A stretch of DNA of 64,000 nt, from positions 2,666,001-2,730,000 of the forward strand of contig OY729418.1 of the NCBI GenBank assembly GCA_963422275.1, read 5' to 3'. How positions within the stretch are numbered: position 1 is the stretch's first letter; the number at the start of each line of letters is the position of its first letter. The notes beneath the pieces were generated by a model, which worked only from the letters and a program-made list of their open reading frames with translations, had not been told where the DNA came from and searched no databases. The DNA is from G963422275 sp963422275. Lineage in GTDB: Bacteria; Pseudomonadota; Alphaproteobacteria; Rhodobacterales; Rhodobacteraceae. Both the position numbers and the translations under genes were made by a program. Shown piece by piece: positions 17,233-26,155 of this stretch.

Positions 17233-17236
17233 CTAG
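16485..17236 (+). CDS. IS427-type transposase, probable -1 programmed frameshift
   Basis: The first frame (16485-16856) encodes the N-terminal domain, GRHDLTDAEWAIISPLPPDK to LLDSSVVRAHQHAAGGKK. The second (ending at 17236) continues from KKGGPDHAIGRSRGGLSTKI through DRGYDARAI to RNLVERFFNKLKHFRGIATR. The frames are related by -1 and overlap at GGAAAAAAGGGGG (about 16805-16817), an A6G slippery sequence of the kind used by IS427-group elements. The stop codon of the second frame is TAG inside the flanking CTAG duplication. If the shift works, one full DDE transposase is made; otherwise it is an inactive two-part gene. Confidence 0.8.
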
Positions 17237-18458
17237 GGAACCTCTGATTTGGAGGTTTTTTTTGGGATTTGCTGCGGAATTTGCCCTTCCCGGCTGAATC
17301 GGTCGGTTTTCGGCGGTCCGGAAGCCGCAAATGCGCGTTTTCGGGGCGAAACCGCCGCCGGTTTAGCCCCCGCGGGGCCGGTCCGGCAAATTCCGGACAC
17401 ACTTCTCCCCTGTCATTGCAAGTGCGGCTGGGCAATCATCAGGTTCGAGAAGCCCGGAAGCAGCGCAAGCCGCTGCACGTTCTTGTCCAAACCCCGATAC
17501 CGAACCATGTCGTAGCCGAACACCCGCTTGACGATCCGGAACGGATGCTCCACCCGCGCCCGCACCCGGGCCTTCGCCTTCTCCGCCTTGGCCGCGGCGC
17601 TGCCCGGCGCCAGCGTCCGGCGCTTGCTCGGGGGCATGGCAATCTGCCACGAAACATCGCGATGCGCGTGCTCCGCCCGCTTGCCGATCCCGCGATATCC
17701 GGAGTCGCCCCAGACTTGCTCCTCCTCGCCGTGCAGAAGCCGGTCCGAAGGCGTCAGGTCGTGAACGTTCGCGGCCGTTCCCTCCAGGTGGTGCACCAGA
17801 CCCCGGGTGTCGGTGCCAATGTGCAGCTTCATCCCGAAATGCCACCGGTTCCCCTTCCTGGTCTGGTGCATCTCCGGGTCGCGGGCGTTGCTCTCGTTTT
17901 TGGTCGACGACGGCGCCGAAATGATGGTGGCGTCAACGATGGTGCCCTTCTTCAGCAAAACCCCCCGCTCGGCCAAGTGATCCCTGATGTCCTCAAACAG
18001 CTGCTGCGCCAGTCCGTGGTTCTCCAGCCGATGGCGGAACTCGGGATCGTCGTCTCGTCCGGAACCTTATCAAGACTCACCCCGGCAAAGCGCCGGATGC
18101 TCTCCGCCTCGCAAGCTGGTCCTCCATCAACGGGTCGCTCAGGTTGCAGAACAGCTGGACGCAGTGCACGCGCAGCATCACCGACAGCGGATACGGCTGT
18201 CGCCCCTTGCGGCCGCCCTTCGGACACGCCGGCGCAATGCGGGCCTCCAGGCGTTCCCAGGGGATCAGGCCGTCCATCCGCTCCAGAAAGATCTCGCGGC
18301 GCGTCTTGCGCTTCTTGCGATCGTATTCGAGGCTGGCAAAGGTCAATTGCTGAAGGCGCTGCATGTCAGGATCCCCCAAAAAAGGCGTGGCGCAAAATAA
18401 CAGGCACGCACCGGACACGCAATGCAACGCCCAAAATCAGGCTATATTCAGAGGTTCC
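17237..18458 (-). mobile_element. IS5-group insertion sequence, transposase decayed
   Basis: The ends are GGAACCTCTGATTTGG at the left and, reverse-complemented, GGAACCTCTGAATATAGCC at the right. CTAG target copies lie at 17233-17236 and 18459-18462. The element is 1222 bp. A shorter, further damaged relative lies at 55634-58498. It inserted into the CTAG copy left by the neighbouring IS427-type element. Confidence 0.88.
17413..18364 (-). pseudogene. IS5-group transposase, frameshifted
   Basis: The N-terminus MQRLQQLTFASLEYDRKKRK and MDGLIPWERLEARIAP begins at 18364. The frame is lost near 18110, where ESIRRFAGVSLDKVPDETTI appears in a second frame. The remainder, from LAERGVLLKKGTIVDATIIS to GFSNLMIAQPHLQ, is in a third frame (17413-17976). 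The pieces are in order and cover a whole IS5 DDE transposase, including RARVEHPFRIVKRVFGYDMV. At least two frameshifts are needed, so this copy cannot make its own transposase. Confidence 0.85.
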
Positions 18459-18830
18459 CTAGACCACTGCCGATGTCCTAGGTTGCGGCAGAAGGATCTT
18501 TTCCTGAAGAGTAAGCGCATCGCTCACGACCGGACGGAAGCTTTTGCCTCGATGATTCCCACCGACGGAACTGGCTGGGCCGCGGTGCCGCGACAACCGT
18601 TTTAAAGCAGCCTCGGTACCGAACCAAAGGTGCATGAGCATCAACTTGCACAAACCTTGAATCGCCGCCAAAATGCACCTCTTATTGTTGACATCGAGGA
18701 AGAGTTGATCTCCGCGCCCCAGCTGTCCATCCCGCCTGGGAATCCGCAGGGCCTGCAGACCGCCGATATAAGCATCGAGTTGGTTGAGCAGGTGATAGAA
18801 GCGAACCATATCGGCGGGGCGATCGATCAT
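18459..18830 (-). pseudogene. Degraded GIY-YIG-nuclease-like gene, 5' part, cut by IS pair
   Basis: The minus strand reads MVRFYHLLNQLDAYIGGLQA near the start and RLSRHRGPASSVGGNHRGKS further on. I recall this order from a conserved bacterial protein with a GIY-YIG-like fold, in which a length of sequence normally present between the two blocks is here garbled, apparently by a frameshift. The frame runs into the CTAG at 18459, where the IS pair begins. A possible continuation is on the far side of both elements (about 16144-16406). The family name is from memory of the pattern and needs confirmation. Confidence 0.4.
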
Positions 18831-19182
18831 GCTGCCGTCGACTTTGCTAGGGCGGCGACGCCCCGGTGTGCAAGCCGGTCATAGACACGTTCACGAGAAT
18901 TGAGGTTCTGCAAAGGCCATTCGAGAAATTCGCGATATTGTCGCTCAGCCAGAAAGACTGTAGAAATTGTGCTTGACAAGTAGGGTCTGAACTCTGCGAG
19001 GACTTTTTGTGCCTACTCCTGCCGCTCCGCAATGGCCGTGTCCGGGCTAAGATACCATATGCAGCCACCGCACTTTGACCGTCCTGACCTGCAGGCTCAA
19101 AGTAACGGGCGATGACAAGTCTCCTGATCCTGTCAGCCATTATCGTTGATAGAGAGAATCACTAGGCAAGGGATTGAAGACA
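18831..19182. other. Gap without identifiable gene
   Basis: A minus-strand frame (18847-19140) begins MADRIRRLVIARYFEPAGQD, which looks protein-like, but then degenerates into unconvincing sequence. It may be the 5' end of another decayed gene. No RNA or repeat was seen. Confidence 0.3.
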
Positions 19183-19338
19183 ATGAACGCCACGACCTTC
19201 GACACCCTCAAGGCCGCCATCGCCGGCCTCGAAATCCGCATGGTCAAGCTCGGCTTTGGCCTCGCCATCGGGATCGTTGCCATGAACACGGCCCTGATCG
19301 TCGGTTTGTTGCGGCTGTTCGGGGGAGCCGGGCAATGA
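19183..19338 (+). CDS. Small membrane protein (DUF1640/coiled-coil-tail-like)
   Basis: A 51-residue frame starting MNATTFDTLKAAIAGLEIRM. It has one hydrophobic segment, LGFGLAIGIVAMNTALIVGLLRLF. The start resembles alphaproteobacterial DUF1640-type small proteins (MNATTFDTLKAA...), but the long coiled coil usually present between the N-terminus and the membrane anchor is missing. It is thus either a short variant or an internal deletion. No clear Shine-Dalgarno site precedes it (GATTGAAGACA). It is isolated between degraded DNA and an IS relic. Confidence 0.5.
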   Translation: MNATTFDTLKAAIAGLEIRMVKLGFGLAIGIVAMNTALIVGLLRLFGGAGQ

Positions 19339-19388
19339 CCGCGCTTCCCGCCATCGCCGCTGTCACCCTTCCCGTCGGTGCACCCGAA

Positions 19389-20037
19389 CCCCTTATAGTC
19401 AAAATGACAGCGACCGCCCTTGTTCAGCCAGCGGGCGTCCGATCCGCCGAGAGACGCGCGGACACCGAAGCCCCAGGCGCCTCCGCCTCGGCGCGATCCT
19501 CGGCCACGATCTCGATCCGGTGCCGCGGACGCGCCGCGCTCTCCACGACCATTGCATCAAACACCGCCACGTTCCCGACCTTCAGGCCGCGGTCCTGCAG
19601 CTAGCGGCTGCCCTCCGACAGAAGTGCTGCGTCAAGACCGTGCTGACCGGGCAGCCGGCGGGACTGGCAGATCGTCACGCGGGCAGGGCAGCGATCGGTC
19701 GACGGACAGCATGAAGTCGATGCGCACCGTCAGCGCCCGCTCAAGCTCCCGATCCGACAGCGAATGCCACTGGCCATGCGGGAGATCCCGGATCATCAGA
19801 TCGACATCATGGCCAGCGCGTCCTAGGTGCGAGCGCACCGGGCTGGGAACCGCCGCTAGGTGTTGCCAGTCGATCAGGGCACCGACCTTTCGCAGGGTGT
19901 TGTCCCGGTCCACGCGCTCGGCCACCACTGCCATGAAGAAATCCATTGGTCTCTTCCTCAATCGAACATCACAACAACGACTTGTACAGCTTTCAACGCG
20001 ACATGCCAATGGCGGGGAAGCGCATTTCGCAACAGTC
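19389..20037 (-). pseudogene. IS5-type transposase relic (copy a) with one terminal repeat
   Basis: The right end carries the inverted terminal sequence GACTGTTGCGAAATGCG, reverse-complemented and ending at 20037. The minus strand then encodes MDFFMAVVAERVDRDNTLRK, GQWHSLSDRELERALTVRID and, after a frameshift, GLKVGNVAVFDAMVVESAAR and DARWLNKGGRCHFDYKG before it breaks off near 19389. These match an IS5-type transposase from its N-terminus to mid-protein. The C-terminal half and the other terminal repeat are gone. It is the largest of five relics of this family in the window. Confidence 0.75.
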
Positions 20038-20218
20038 TTCGGACATCATTCGCCAGAAATTGCAAACGGGCACCGCAACGCGGCGAGAGGAGGAAGAATC
20101 AAGAGTGGCAAGAAGGCGGAAATATCGGGCTTTTCAAGTCAATCCGGCTGGCAGGCAGCATCCAGCGGATCGACCAGTCGGATATCCTATTCTTCTTAGG
20201 GATTCCTAGGGTAACCTA

Positions 20219-21226
20219 ACCCCAATTCTGGATAAGAGGGGTGAGGGGGTTCCCAAATCGGGCGTGGCCTGATTCTGTATCCGCAACCAAAATCAACGGA
20301 TGGGATCCCCTCAATGAGCACCTCTGTCATCGCACTGTTCTGTTGTCTCGACGACTTTGCAAAGGCCTTTGAAGAATGGGAGCGGCATCGGCTGATCGGC
20401 ACAGGCCGCCAGCGCTCGCGCTCGGGCAAGCTCTCGCTCAGCGAAAGGCTCTTCATCATGGTGTTGTTTCATCTCTCGCCCTTCAAGAATTTCAAGGCCT
20501 TCTGGTTCTATGGCGTGGAGCAGAAATATCGCGACTGCTTTGGAGACCTGCCGAGCTACGGACGGTTTGTCGCCCTGATGCCGCGCTTGCTGGTTCCGTT
20601 TTGCATCTTGATGCAATGCTTTCGCGGTGAGGAAACCGGGGTCTATTTTGTGGACAGCACCAAGCTCGCTGTCTGCCACAACGCACGGATCAACCGGAAC
20701 AAGGTCTTCAAGGGACTGGCCAAGCGGGGCCGCAGCACCATGGGGTGGTTTTTCGGGTTCAAGCTGCATCTGGTCATCAACGACAAGGGTCAGGTCATGG
20801 CCGTCAAGATCACGCCTGGAAACACCGACGACCGCAAGCCGCTTGAGACCATGATTGCCGAGTTGAAAGGCAAGGTGTTCGGCGATAAAGGCTGCATTTC
20901 GAAGCCGCTTTTCCAGCGTTTGCGGCAGCAGGGCCTGCACCTGATCACTGGCATTCGCCGCAACATGAAAAACTTTCTTCTGCCCATTCTGGACCAAATC
21001 AGGTTGCGGAAGCGGTTCATCATTGAAACGCTGTTCGATAAACTGAAATCGAGCATGGGATTGGAACACACACGACACCGGTCCCCAACAAATGCCTTCG
21101 TTCATATCCTGTCATGTCTGGCTGCCTATATTCTGGCGCAGCCAAAGGTCAAAATCGGCAAAATCGTCGTGCCAGACGCCATTCGGTGCATTCCAAAAGA
21201 AAACAGAGCTTATCCATAACTCGGGT
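20219..21226 (+). mobile_element. IS982-family insertion sequence, copy 1
   Basis: The terminal repeats are ACCCCAATTCTGGATAAG at the left and, reverse-complemented, ACCCGAGTTATGGATAAG at the right. A 7-bp target duplication TAACCTA lies at 20212-20218 and 21227-21233. The element is 1008 bp, exactly the length of the second copy at 57026-58033. It lies about 50 bp beyond the 3' end of hutC. Confidence 0.93.
20314..21219 (+). CDS. IS982-family transposase
   Basis: A 301-residue transposase of usual length for IS982. Landmarks are FIMVLFHLSPFKNFKAFWFY, VDSTKLAVCHNARINRN with the first catalytic Asp, FGFKLHLVIN and GQVMAVKITPGNTDDRKPLE with the second, and IIETLFDKLKSSMGLEHTRH towards the third acidic residue. 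The frame is intact, so this copy may be functional. It differs from the second copy by a limited number of substitutions, so the two did not arise from a very recent duplication. Confidence 0.95.
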   Translation: MSTSVIALFCCLDDFAKAFEEWERHRLIGTGRQRSRSGKLSLSERLFIMVLFHLSPFKNFKAFWFYGVEQKYRDCFGDLPSYGRFVALMPRLLVPFCILMQCFRGEETGVYFVDSTKLAVCHNARINRNKVFKGLAKRGRSTMGWFFGFKLHLVINDKGQVMAVKITPGNTDDRKPLETMIAELKGKVFGDKGCISKPLFQRLRQQGLHLITGIRRNMKNFLLPILDQIRLRKRFIIETLFDKLKSSMGLEHTRHRSPTNAFVHILSCLAAYILAQPKVKIGKIVVPDAIRCIPKENRAYP

Positions 21227-21282
21227 TAACCTAGGACAGAAAATTTTCTCTTGCCGGTTCAAAGACAATGTGCTGAGCGACA

Positions 21283-21984
21283 CTAGATCTTGGTGTGCAA
21301 TCGGAACCCAGGTGCATGTGCCATGGTCACAGACGTGATGGCGTTCTGGTCTGCCCAAGTAATTCGATCAATGACAAACAATGCGGTCCCAAGAGTAACC
21401 TGCAGCGCCTCGGCATCATGGTCCGTCGCAGCGCGTGCCGTGAAGAAGATATCGCCCTTGGAAAGCGGCTTGTTCCGGACGAGCCATTCGTTCGCACTGA
21501 TTGCGGAGAGATCGATTTTTTCTATCTCCGGCACCACATCCAGATTGATCCAGCGGTCTTCGTAAATGTAGGGTTGGTGCCCGGCTAGATGAAGTGTTCG
21601 CAAGTGGAGCATCTTCGATGCTGTCGCGGCTTGCATTCTCCCGCGCACTGCAGCCGGCGGCTGCATCCTCGCCTGCTCCAGAATGGCGAACCTGTATTCG
21701 TCTCCGCCTTTCTTCACGCTTTCCTTAATCAACGGAATGTCAAGTGTTGCCCTTCCCTCCGGATTCATTCTCACTCGAGTTCCGGCGCGTTTCCTGCGAG
21801 CGACCACGCCACTTGCCTCCAGGTCGCGCAGCGCTCGATTGACCGTCCCTCTCGAGCACTCGAACTCGCTTGCCAAATTCTGTTCGGAGGGGATTAGTGT
21901 GCCGGGCATCCAACACTGAGTTCGGATACGTTCCCTGACAATCTGTGCGACGTCCTTGTGCCCCCTGACCTTTGGCAATTTCAC
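21283..21984 (-). CDS. hutC: Histidine utilisation repressor, GntR/HutC family
   Basis: A 233-residue GntR-family repressor. The N-terminal winged helix-turn-helix contains PGTLIPSEQNLASEFECSRG and TVNRALRDLEASGVVARRK. The C-terminal UTRA effector-binding domain, which in HutC proteins binds urocanate, shows HLAGHQPYIYEDRWINLDVV and ends with ITWADQNAITSVTMAHAPGF. The GTG start overlaps the hutF stop (GTGA), so it is translated with hutF and is likely autoregulated from the promoter in front of hutF. An IS982 copy sits just downstream but does not touch the gene. Confidence 0.93.
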   Translation of the reverse strand: MKLPKVRGHKDVAQIVRERIRTQCWMPGTLIPSEQNLASEFECSRGTVNRALRDLEASGVVARRKRAGTRVRMNPEGRATLDIPLIKESVKKGGDEYRFAILEQARMQPPAAVRGRMQAATASKMLHLRTLHLAGHQPYIYEDRWINLDVVPEIEKIDLSAISANEWLVRNKPLSKGDIFFTARAATDHDAEALQVTLGTALFVIDRITWADQNAITSVTMAHAPGFRLHTKI

Positions 21985-23345
21985 AAGGCCCCTCTCAGTC
22001 TTGCCTGCACGTTTTTGAACCTTTTCTCGATCTCCAGCCTTTGCATGTGCTTGCCGTCCCGGACAAGATGCCTTCCAGCCGACCAGACGTTTCGGACCAG
22101 TTCGTTGTCGCCGGAGAAAATCCAGGCATCAAGCAACCGGTCGCCTTCCAGATCGGCAAGAACAATGCTGTCACGTTCCAGTTCAAGCAGGTCAGCCCAC
22201 ATACCCACCTTGATCGCGCCAGCTGTGCGTCCGCAAGCCTGTGCGCCGCCCTCGCAGATGCAATCGAACAGTGCTCTCCCGCTTGACCAGGAATTTACCG
22301 CCAGTGAAGCGCGACTTCGGTCGCGCAGGCGCTGCGAGTACTCAAGCGTGCGCATTTCCTCTCCAAGTGCAATTCGGACATTGGAATCCGAGCCAATTCC
22401 AAGCGACCCACCTGCTTTCAGGAACCGGACTCCATCGAATGTTCCGTCACCCAAGTTGCTTTCCGTAATCGGACACAGTCCCGCGACCGCCTTGGTTGCC
22501 GCCAATGCCAAGGTTTCGCGCGCTTTCATCTGGGTGCAGTGGATCAGGCACCAACGGGTGTCCACATCGAAGTGGCTCAAGAGCCAGGATACTGGGCGGT
22601 CGCCATAGCAGGATTCGACCTCATTTACTTCGGCCTCTTGTTCGGCAAGATGAATGTGGAATGGAGCATTGGGAAGCAGGTCAATTGCTTCGGCAATTGA
22701 TTCTGGCCTCGCGGCGCGAAGTGAGTGCGCTGCGGCACCGACAATGGAATCAGGTGAAAGCTCACGAATCCGGGCACTTGCGTTTTCAAGAATTTTCGAG
22801 AGCAGGCTAACGTCGCAACTGAAGCGATCCTGTCCCGCAATCAACTTGCGCCCGTTGCATCCGCCCTGCTCGTAAAGGGTGGGCAAGAGTGTCAGCCCAA
22901 TTCCGCTTTGGCCAGCCGCAGAAATGATCTGCAAGGACATTTCGGCCGGGTTCTCGTACTGCCCGCCGCCCGAAGCATGATGCAGATAATGAAATTCCCC
23001 GACACTTGCGAATCCAGCCTCTAGCATTTCCATTTGCGCGTAGGCCGCGACTGTAGCGATGTCCTCCGGCGTAAACTGGCTCAGGAATTCATACATGAGC
23101 TGGCGCCAGCCCCAGAAATCGTCCTGTCCGTCCGGGCTTCGATTCTCTGCCAGCCCTGCCATGGCTCTCTGGAAGGAATGGCTGTGAAGGTTCGATGGTG
23201 CCGGGAGCAACACGGAGAAGCGCTCCCCTTCGGGAACTTGCCCTGATTCGACACCGGAAATCCGGCCCTCCGGGTTGATCGAGATCAGAACCGAGTCTTT
23301 CCAGCCATCAGGAGCAAGTGCAGTTTCGGCCCAGATTTTCCTCAT
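21981..23345 (-). CDS. hutF: Formimidoylglutamate deiminase
   Basis: A 454-residue amidohydrolase that hydrolyses N-formimino-L-glutamate to N-formyl-L-glutamate and ammonia. Metal-binding landmarks are LLPAPSNLHSHSFQRAMAG (the HSH motif), FHIHLAEQEAEV and CLIHCTQM, then GIGSDSNVRIALGEEMRTLE. ATG 23345 (MRKIWAE) is chosen over an upstream in-frame ATG at 23408 because the longer form would run through the operator and promoter. The gene is divergent from hutI. Presence of HutF implies the five-step histidine pathway, which needs an N-formylglutamate deformylase (HutG); that gene is not in this window. Confidence 0.92.
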   Translation of the reverse strand: MRKIWAETALAPDGWKDSVLISINPEGRISGVESGQVPEGERFSVLLPAPSNLHSHSFQRAMAGLAENRSPDGQDDFWGWRQLMYEFLSQFTPEDIATVAAYAQMEMLEAGFASVGEFHYLHHASGGGQYENPAEMSLQIISAAGQSGIGLTLLPTLYEQGGCNGRKLIAGQDRFSCDVSLLSKILENASARIRELSPDSIVGAAAHSLRAARPESIAEAIDLLPNAPFHIHLAEQEAEVNEVESCYGDRPVSWLLSHFDVDTRWCLIHCTQMKARETLALAATKAVAGLCPITESNLGDGTFDGVRFLKAGGSLGIGSDSNVRIALGEEMRTLEYSQRLRDRSRASLAVNSWSSGRALFDCICEGGAQACGRTAGAIKVGMWADLLELERDSIVLADLEGDRLLDAWIFSGDNELVRNVWSAGRHLVRDGKHMQRLEIEKRFKNVQARLRGAL

Positions 23346-23368
23346 TTGAACTCGATTGAATTCGATTG

Positions 23369-23398
23369 TTGACAACATATAATGTCTATACATAATAA
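23369..23398 (+). promoter_or_regulatory. Divergent hut promoter with HutC-type operator
   Basis: Between hutF and hutI lies TTGACA (23369-23374), with a -10-like TAATAA or ATAATA after an 18- or 17-bp spacer (about 23392-23398). Between these boxes sits the near-palindrome TGTCTATACA (23383-23392), close to the TGT-N4-ACA form bound by HutC-type GntR repressors. Binding there would block the promoter for hutI-hutH-hutU and probably also the one for hutF-hutC. The site is seen in sequence; its function is inferred. Confidence 0.7.
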
Positions 23399-23433
23399 CA
23401 ATAAACATGATTTATTCAACGTCTCCTTCGCTC

Positions 23434-24645
23434 ATGCCCATGCGAACGTTTGTGAACTGCGACATCGCCACCATGGAAGCCAACGGGAATCCCTACGGGC
23501 TTGTGGCGAAGGCGGCGATTGTTTCCGTGGATGGAATGATTGAATGGGTTGGGAAGGAGTCCGATCTTCCGTCAAATCTAAAAAGGACGGATCTAATCGA
23601 TCTCAAGGGTGCAACCGTCACGCCCGGCCTGATTGATTGCCACACCCATATCGTCTTCGCGGGCAACCGTGCCCGCGAATTCGAGATGCGCCAGCATGGT
23701 GCAAGCTATGAGGAAGTTGCGGAGGCGGGTGGCGGGATCGTCTCGACAATGCGTTCGGTTCGCGAAGCCACCGAAAATGAACTGCTGCGCGATGCCCTGC
23801 CAAGGCTCGATGCCTTGATCGCCGAAGGCGTCTCGGTCGTGGAAATCAAGTCGGGATACGGCCTGAACGTTCCTGATGAAATCAAGATGCTTAAAGTGGC
23901 ACGGCGTCTGGCGGATTGTCGTAGCATCAAGATTGTCACTTCATGGCTGGCAGCGCATGCCATTCCGCCAGAGTACAAGGGGCGCCCTGACGAGTACATC
24001 GAAGAGGTTGCGGTTGCGGGACTGCAGGATGCGAGCCGGATGTCGCTCGCGGATGCAGTTGACGGCTTCTGCGAAGGGATCGCGTTTACTCCTGAACAGA
24101 TTGGACGGGTGTTCGGTGTGGCGGCAACGCTAAAAATCCCCGTGAAGCTCCATGCGGAACAATTGTCCAATCTCGGCGGGGCAGAAATGGCCGCACGGTA
24201 CGGTGCTCTTTCCGCGGATCACCTAGAGCATCTAGATGAGCGAGGTGTGAAGGCGCTCGCAAGGAGTGGAACGGTGGCGGTGCTGCTTCCCGGAGCATAC
24301 TACAGTTTGCGGCAAATCCAGCAGCCTCCAATCGATTTGCTCCGAGCCAATGGAGTGCCGATGGCCGTGGCGTCAGACGGAAATCCGGGTTCGTCGCCAA
24401 TGTTCTCGATTCTGCTTGCCATGAACATGGCTTGCACCTTGTTTGGGTTGACTCCCGAGGAGGCATTGTCCGGGGCGACCGCGGTTGCAGCGCGGGCACT
24501 TGGCTTGGAACGGACAAGGGGAACCCTATCTCCCGGAAAGATCGCAGATTTCGTTGTTTGGGACATAGGGCATCCATCCGAACTCGCATACCGAATTGGG
24601 TTCAATCCGTTGATGAGCAGGTACATCATGGGCTCTGAATGCTGA
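23434..24645 (+). CDS. hutI: Imidazolonepropionase
   Basis: A 403-residue amidohydrolase from this start. It opens the imidazolone ring to give N-formimino-L-glutamate. Landmarks are VTPGLIDCHTHIVFAGNRAR (metal ligands of the HxH pair near residue 69), EIKSGYGLNV, KLHAEQLSNLGGAEMAARYG, SADHLEHLDERGV and VASDGNPGSSP. An in-frame ATG at 23407 is only about 15 bp past the operator and lacks a ribosome-binding site, so ATG 23434 or 23440 is preferred, giving MRTFVNCDIATM at the usual N-terminus. Its stop overlaps the hutH start. Confidence 0.93.
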   Translation: MPMRTFVNCDIATMEANGNPYGLVAKAAIVSVDGMIEWVGKESDLPSNLKRTDLIDLKGATVTPGLIDCHTHIVFAGNRAREFEMRQHGASYEEVAEAGGGIVSTMRSVREATENELLRDALPRLDALIAEGVSVVEIKSGYGLNVPDEIKMLKVARRLADCRSIKIVTSWLAAHAIPPEYKGRPDEYIEEVAVAGLQDASRMSLADAVDGFCEGIAFTPEQIGRVFGVAATLKIPVKLHAEQLSNLGGAEMAARYGALSADHLEHLDERGVKALARSGTVAVLLPGAYYSLRQIQQPPIDLLRANGVPMAVASDGNPGSSPMFSILLAMNMACTLFGLTPEEALSGATAVAARALGLERTRGTLSPGKIADFVVWDIGHPSELAYRIGFNPLMSRYIMGSEC

Positions 24646-26153
24646 TCGATCCAGATCGAATTTCCCTTGCGACACTAGAAGCGATTTACCGCGGCGCCAC
24701 GCCTGCATTGAATCGCTCCTGCAAGGATGCAGTTGACAGCAGTGCTGCAGTCATTGCCGCAACTGCCAAGGGAAACGAAGCCGTGTACGGGGTGAATACC
24801 GGATTCGGCAAACTCGCAAACGTTCGAATTCCGGCTGCGGATACCGACAGGCTGCAGAGGAACCTGATCTTGAGCCATTGCGCTGGCGTTGGTGACCCGC
24901 TGGACAGGGACACGGTTCGCCTTGTGATGGCACTCAAGATGATTTCGCTCGCTCGCGGCGCATCGGGCGTACGTTGGGATGTCATCGAGCTGCTTTCCGG
25001 CATGCTTTGCAGCGACATTGTTCCCGTGATTCCCTGTCAGGGTTCGGTTGGTGCTTCGGGGGATCTCGCGCCGCTTGCACATCTCGCTGCAACCATGATC
25101 GGAGAAAACCCCGCGTGGCATCAAGGCAAGCTGGTGCAAGGGAGCGATGCACTTAGGAAGGCCGGACTCAAACCTGTAACCCTTGCTGCAAAAGAAGGCT
25201 TGGCGTTGATAAACGGAACGCAAGTTTCAACCGCGCTCGCCTTGTCCGGCCTTTTCGATGCTTGGAGAAACGCGGTCACCTCAATTGTGACCGGAGCACT
25301 CTCTACGGATGCGGCGATGGGCTCATCAGTCCCGTTTCATCCGGAGATTCATGCACTTCGCGGCCACAAGGGTCAGATTGATGTGGCCACCGCTCTCCGC
25401 GAGCTTCTCGACGGGTCTGAAATCAGGGAAAGCCACCGCTCTGGCGACGAACGGGTGCAGGATCCCTATTGCCTCAGGTGCCAGCCGCAGGTGCTCGGGG
25501 CGGTACTGACAGTTTTGCGCCAAGCGGGAGAGGTCTTGCGTGTTGAGGCAGCCGCGGTTACGGACAATCCTTTGGTGTTGCAGGACGGCTCGCTCGTTTC
25601 CGGGGGAAATTTTCATGGAGAGCCGGTTGGTTTTTCTGCGGACCAGATCGCAATGGCTATTGCAGAGGTTGGCGCGATAGCGCAGCGGCGCATCGCGCTG
25701 CTCGTGGACCCTGCCCTCTCATTCGGACTTCCCGGATTCCTTGCCCACGAAGCGGGACTTAACAGCGGCTTCATGGCCGCCGAAATCACGTCCGCAGCTC
25801 TTTTCGCCGAAAACAAGGCACTCGCAAATCCCAGGGTTGTGGACAGCACGCCTACATCGGCAAACCAGGAGGATCATGTCTCCATGTCTTGCCATGCTGC
25901 CCGCCGACTTACGGAGATGAATGGCAATCTGTCAAATCTTGTGGGTATTGAAGCTCTATGCGCGGTGCAAGGAATCGAATTCCGGGCTCCGCTGTGCACC
26001 AGCCCTGCTCTCATGGAACATGTCTCAAAAGTGCGGCAAAAGTCGAAGCCATTGCTACGGGACAGGCATCTGGCCTTGGATATGGAAATGGTTGCCGACT
26101 TGGTCAAAAGCGGGGCTTTGATGCCAGAGAATCCACCATTACTGGAGAAGTAG
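24639..26153 (+). CDS. hutH: Histidine ammonia-lyase
   Basis: A 504-residue enzyme of normal length that deaminates L-histidine to urocanate, the first step of the pathway. The MIO prosthetic group forms from Ala-Ser-Gly inside GSVGASGDLAPLAHL (residues about 134-148, ASG at 138-140). VYGVNTGFGKLANV and GNFHGEPVGFSADQIAMAIA are further family signatures. The ATG lies inside the last codons of hutI, so the two are translationally coupled. Only two bases separate its stop from the GTG of hutU. Confidence 0.97.
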   Translation: MLIDPDRISLATLEAIYRGATPALNRSCKDAVDSSAAVIAATAKGNEAVYGVNTGFGKLANVRIPAADTDRLQRNLILSHCAGVGDPLDRDTVRLVMALKMISLARGASGVRWDVIELLSGMLCSDIVPVIPCQGSVGASGDLAPLAHLAATMIGENPAWHQGKLVQGSDALRKAGLKPVTLAAKEGLALINGTQVSTALALSGLFDAWRNAVTSIVTGALSTDAAMGSSVPFHPEIHALRGHKGQIDVATALRELLDGSEIRESHRSGDERVQDPYCLRCQPQVLGAVLTVLRQAGEVLRVEAAAVTDNPLVLQDGSLVSGGNFHGEPVGFSADQIAMAIAEVGAIAQRRIALLVDPALSFGLPGFLAHEAGLNSGFMAAEITSAALFAENKALANPRVVDSTPTSANQEDHVSMSCHAARRLTEMNGNLSNLVGIEALCAVQGIEFRAPLCTSPALMEHVSKVRQKSKPLLRDRHLALDMEMVADLVKSGALMPENPPLLEK

Positions 26154-26155
26154 TC

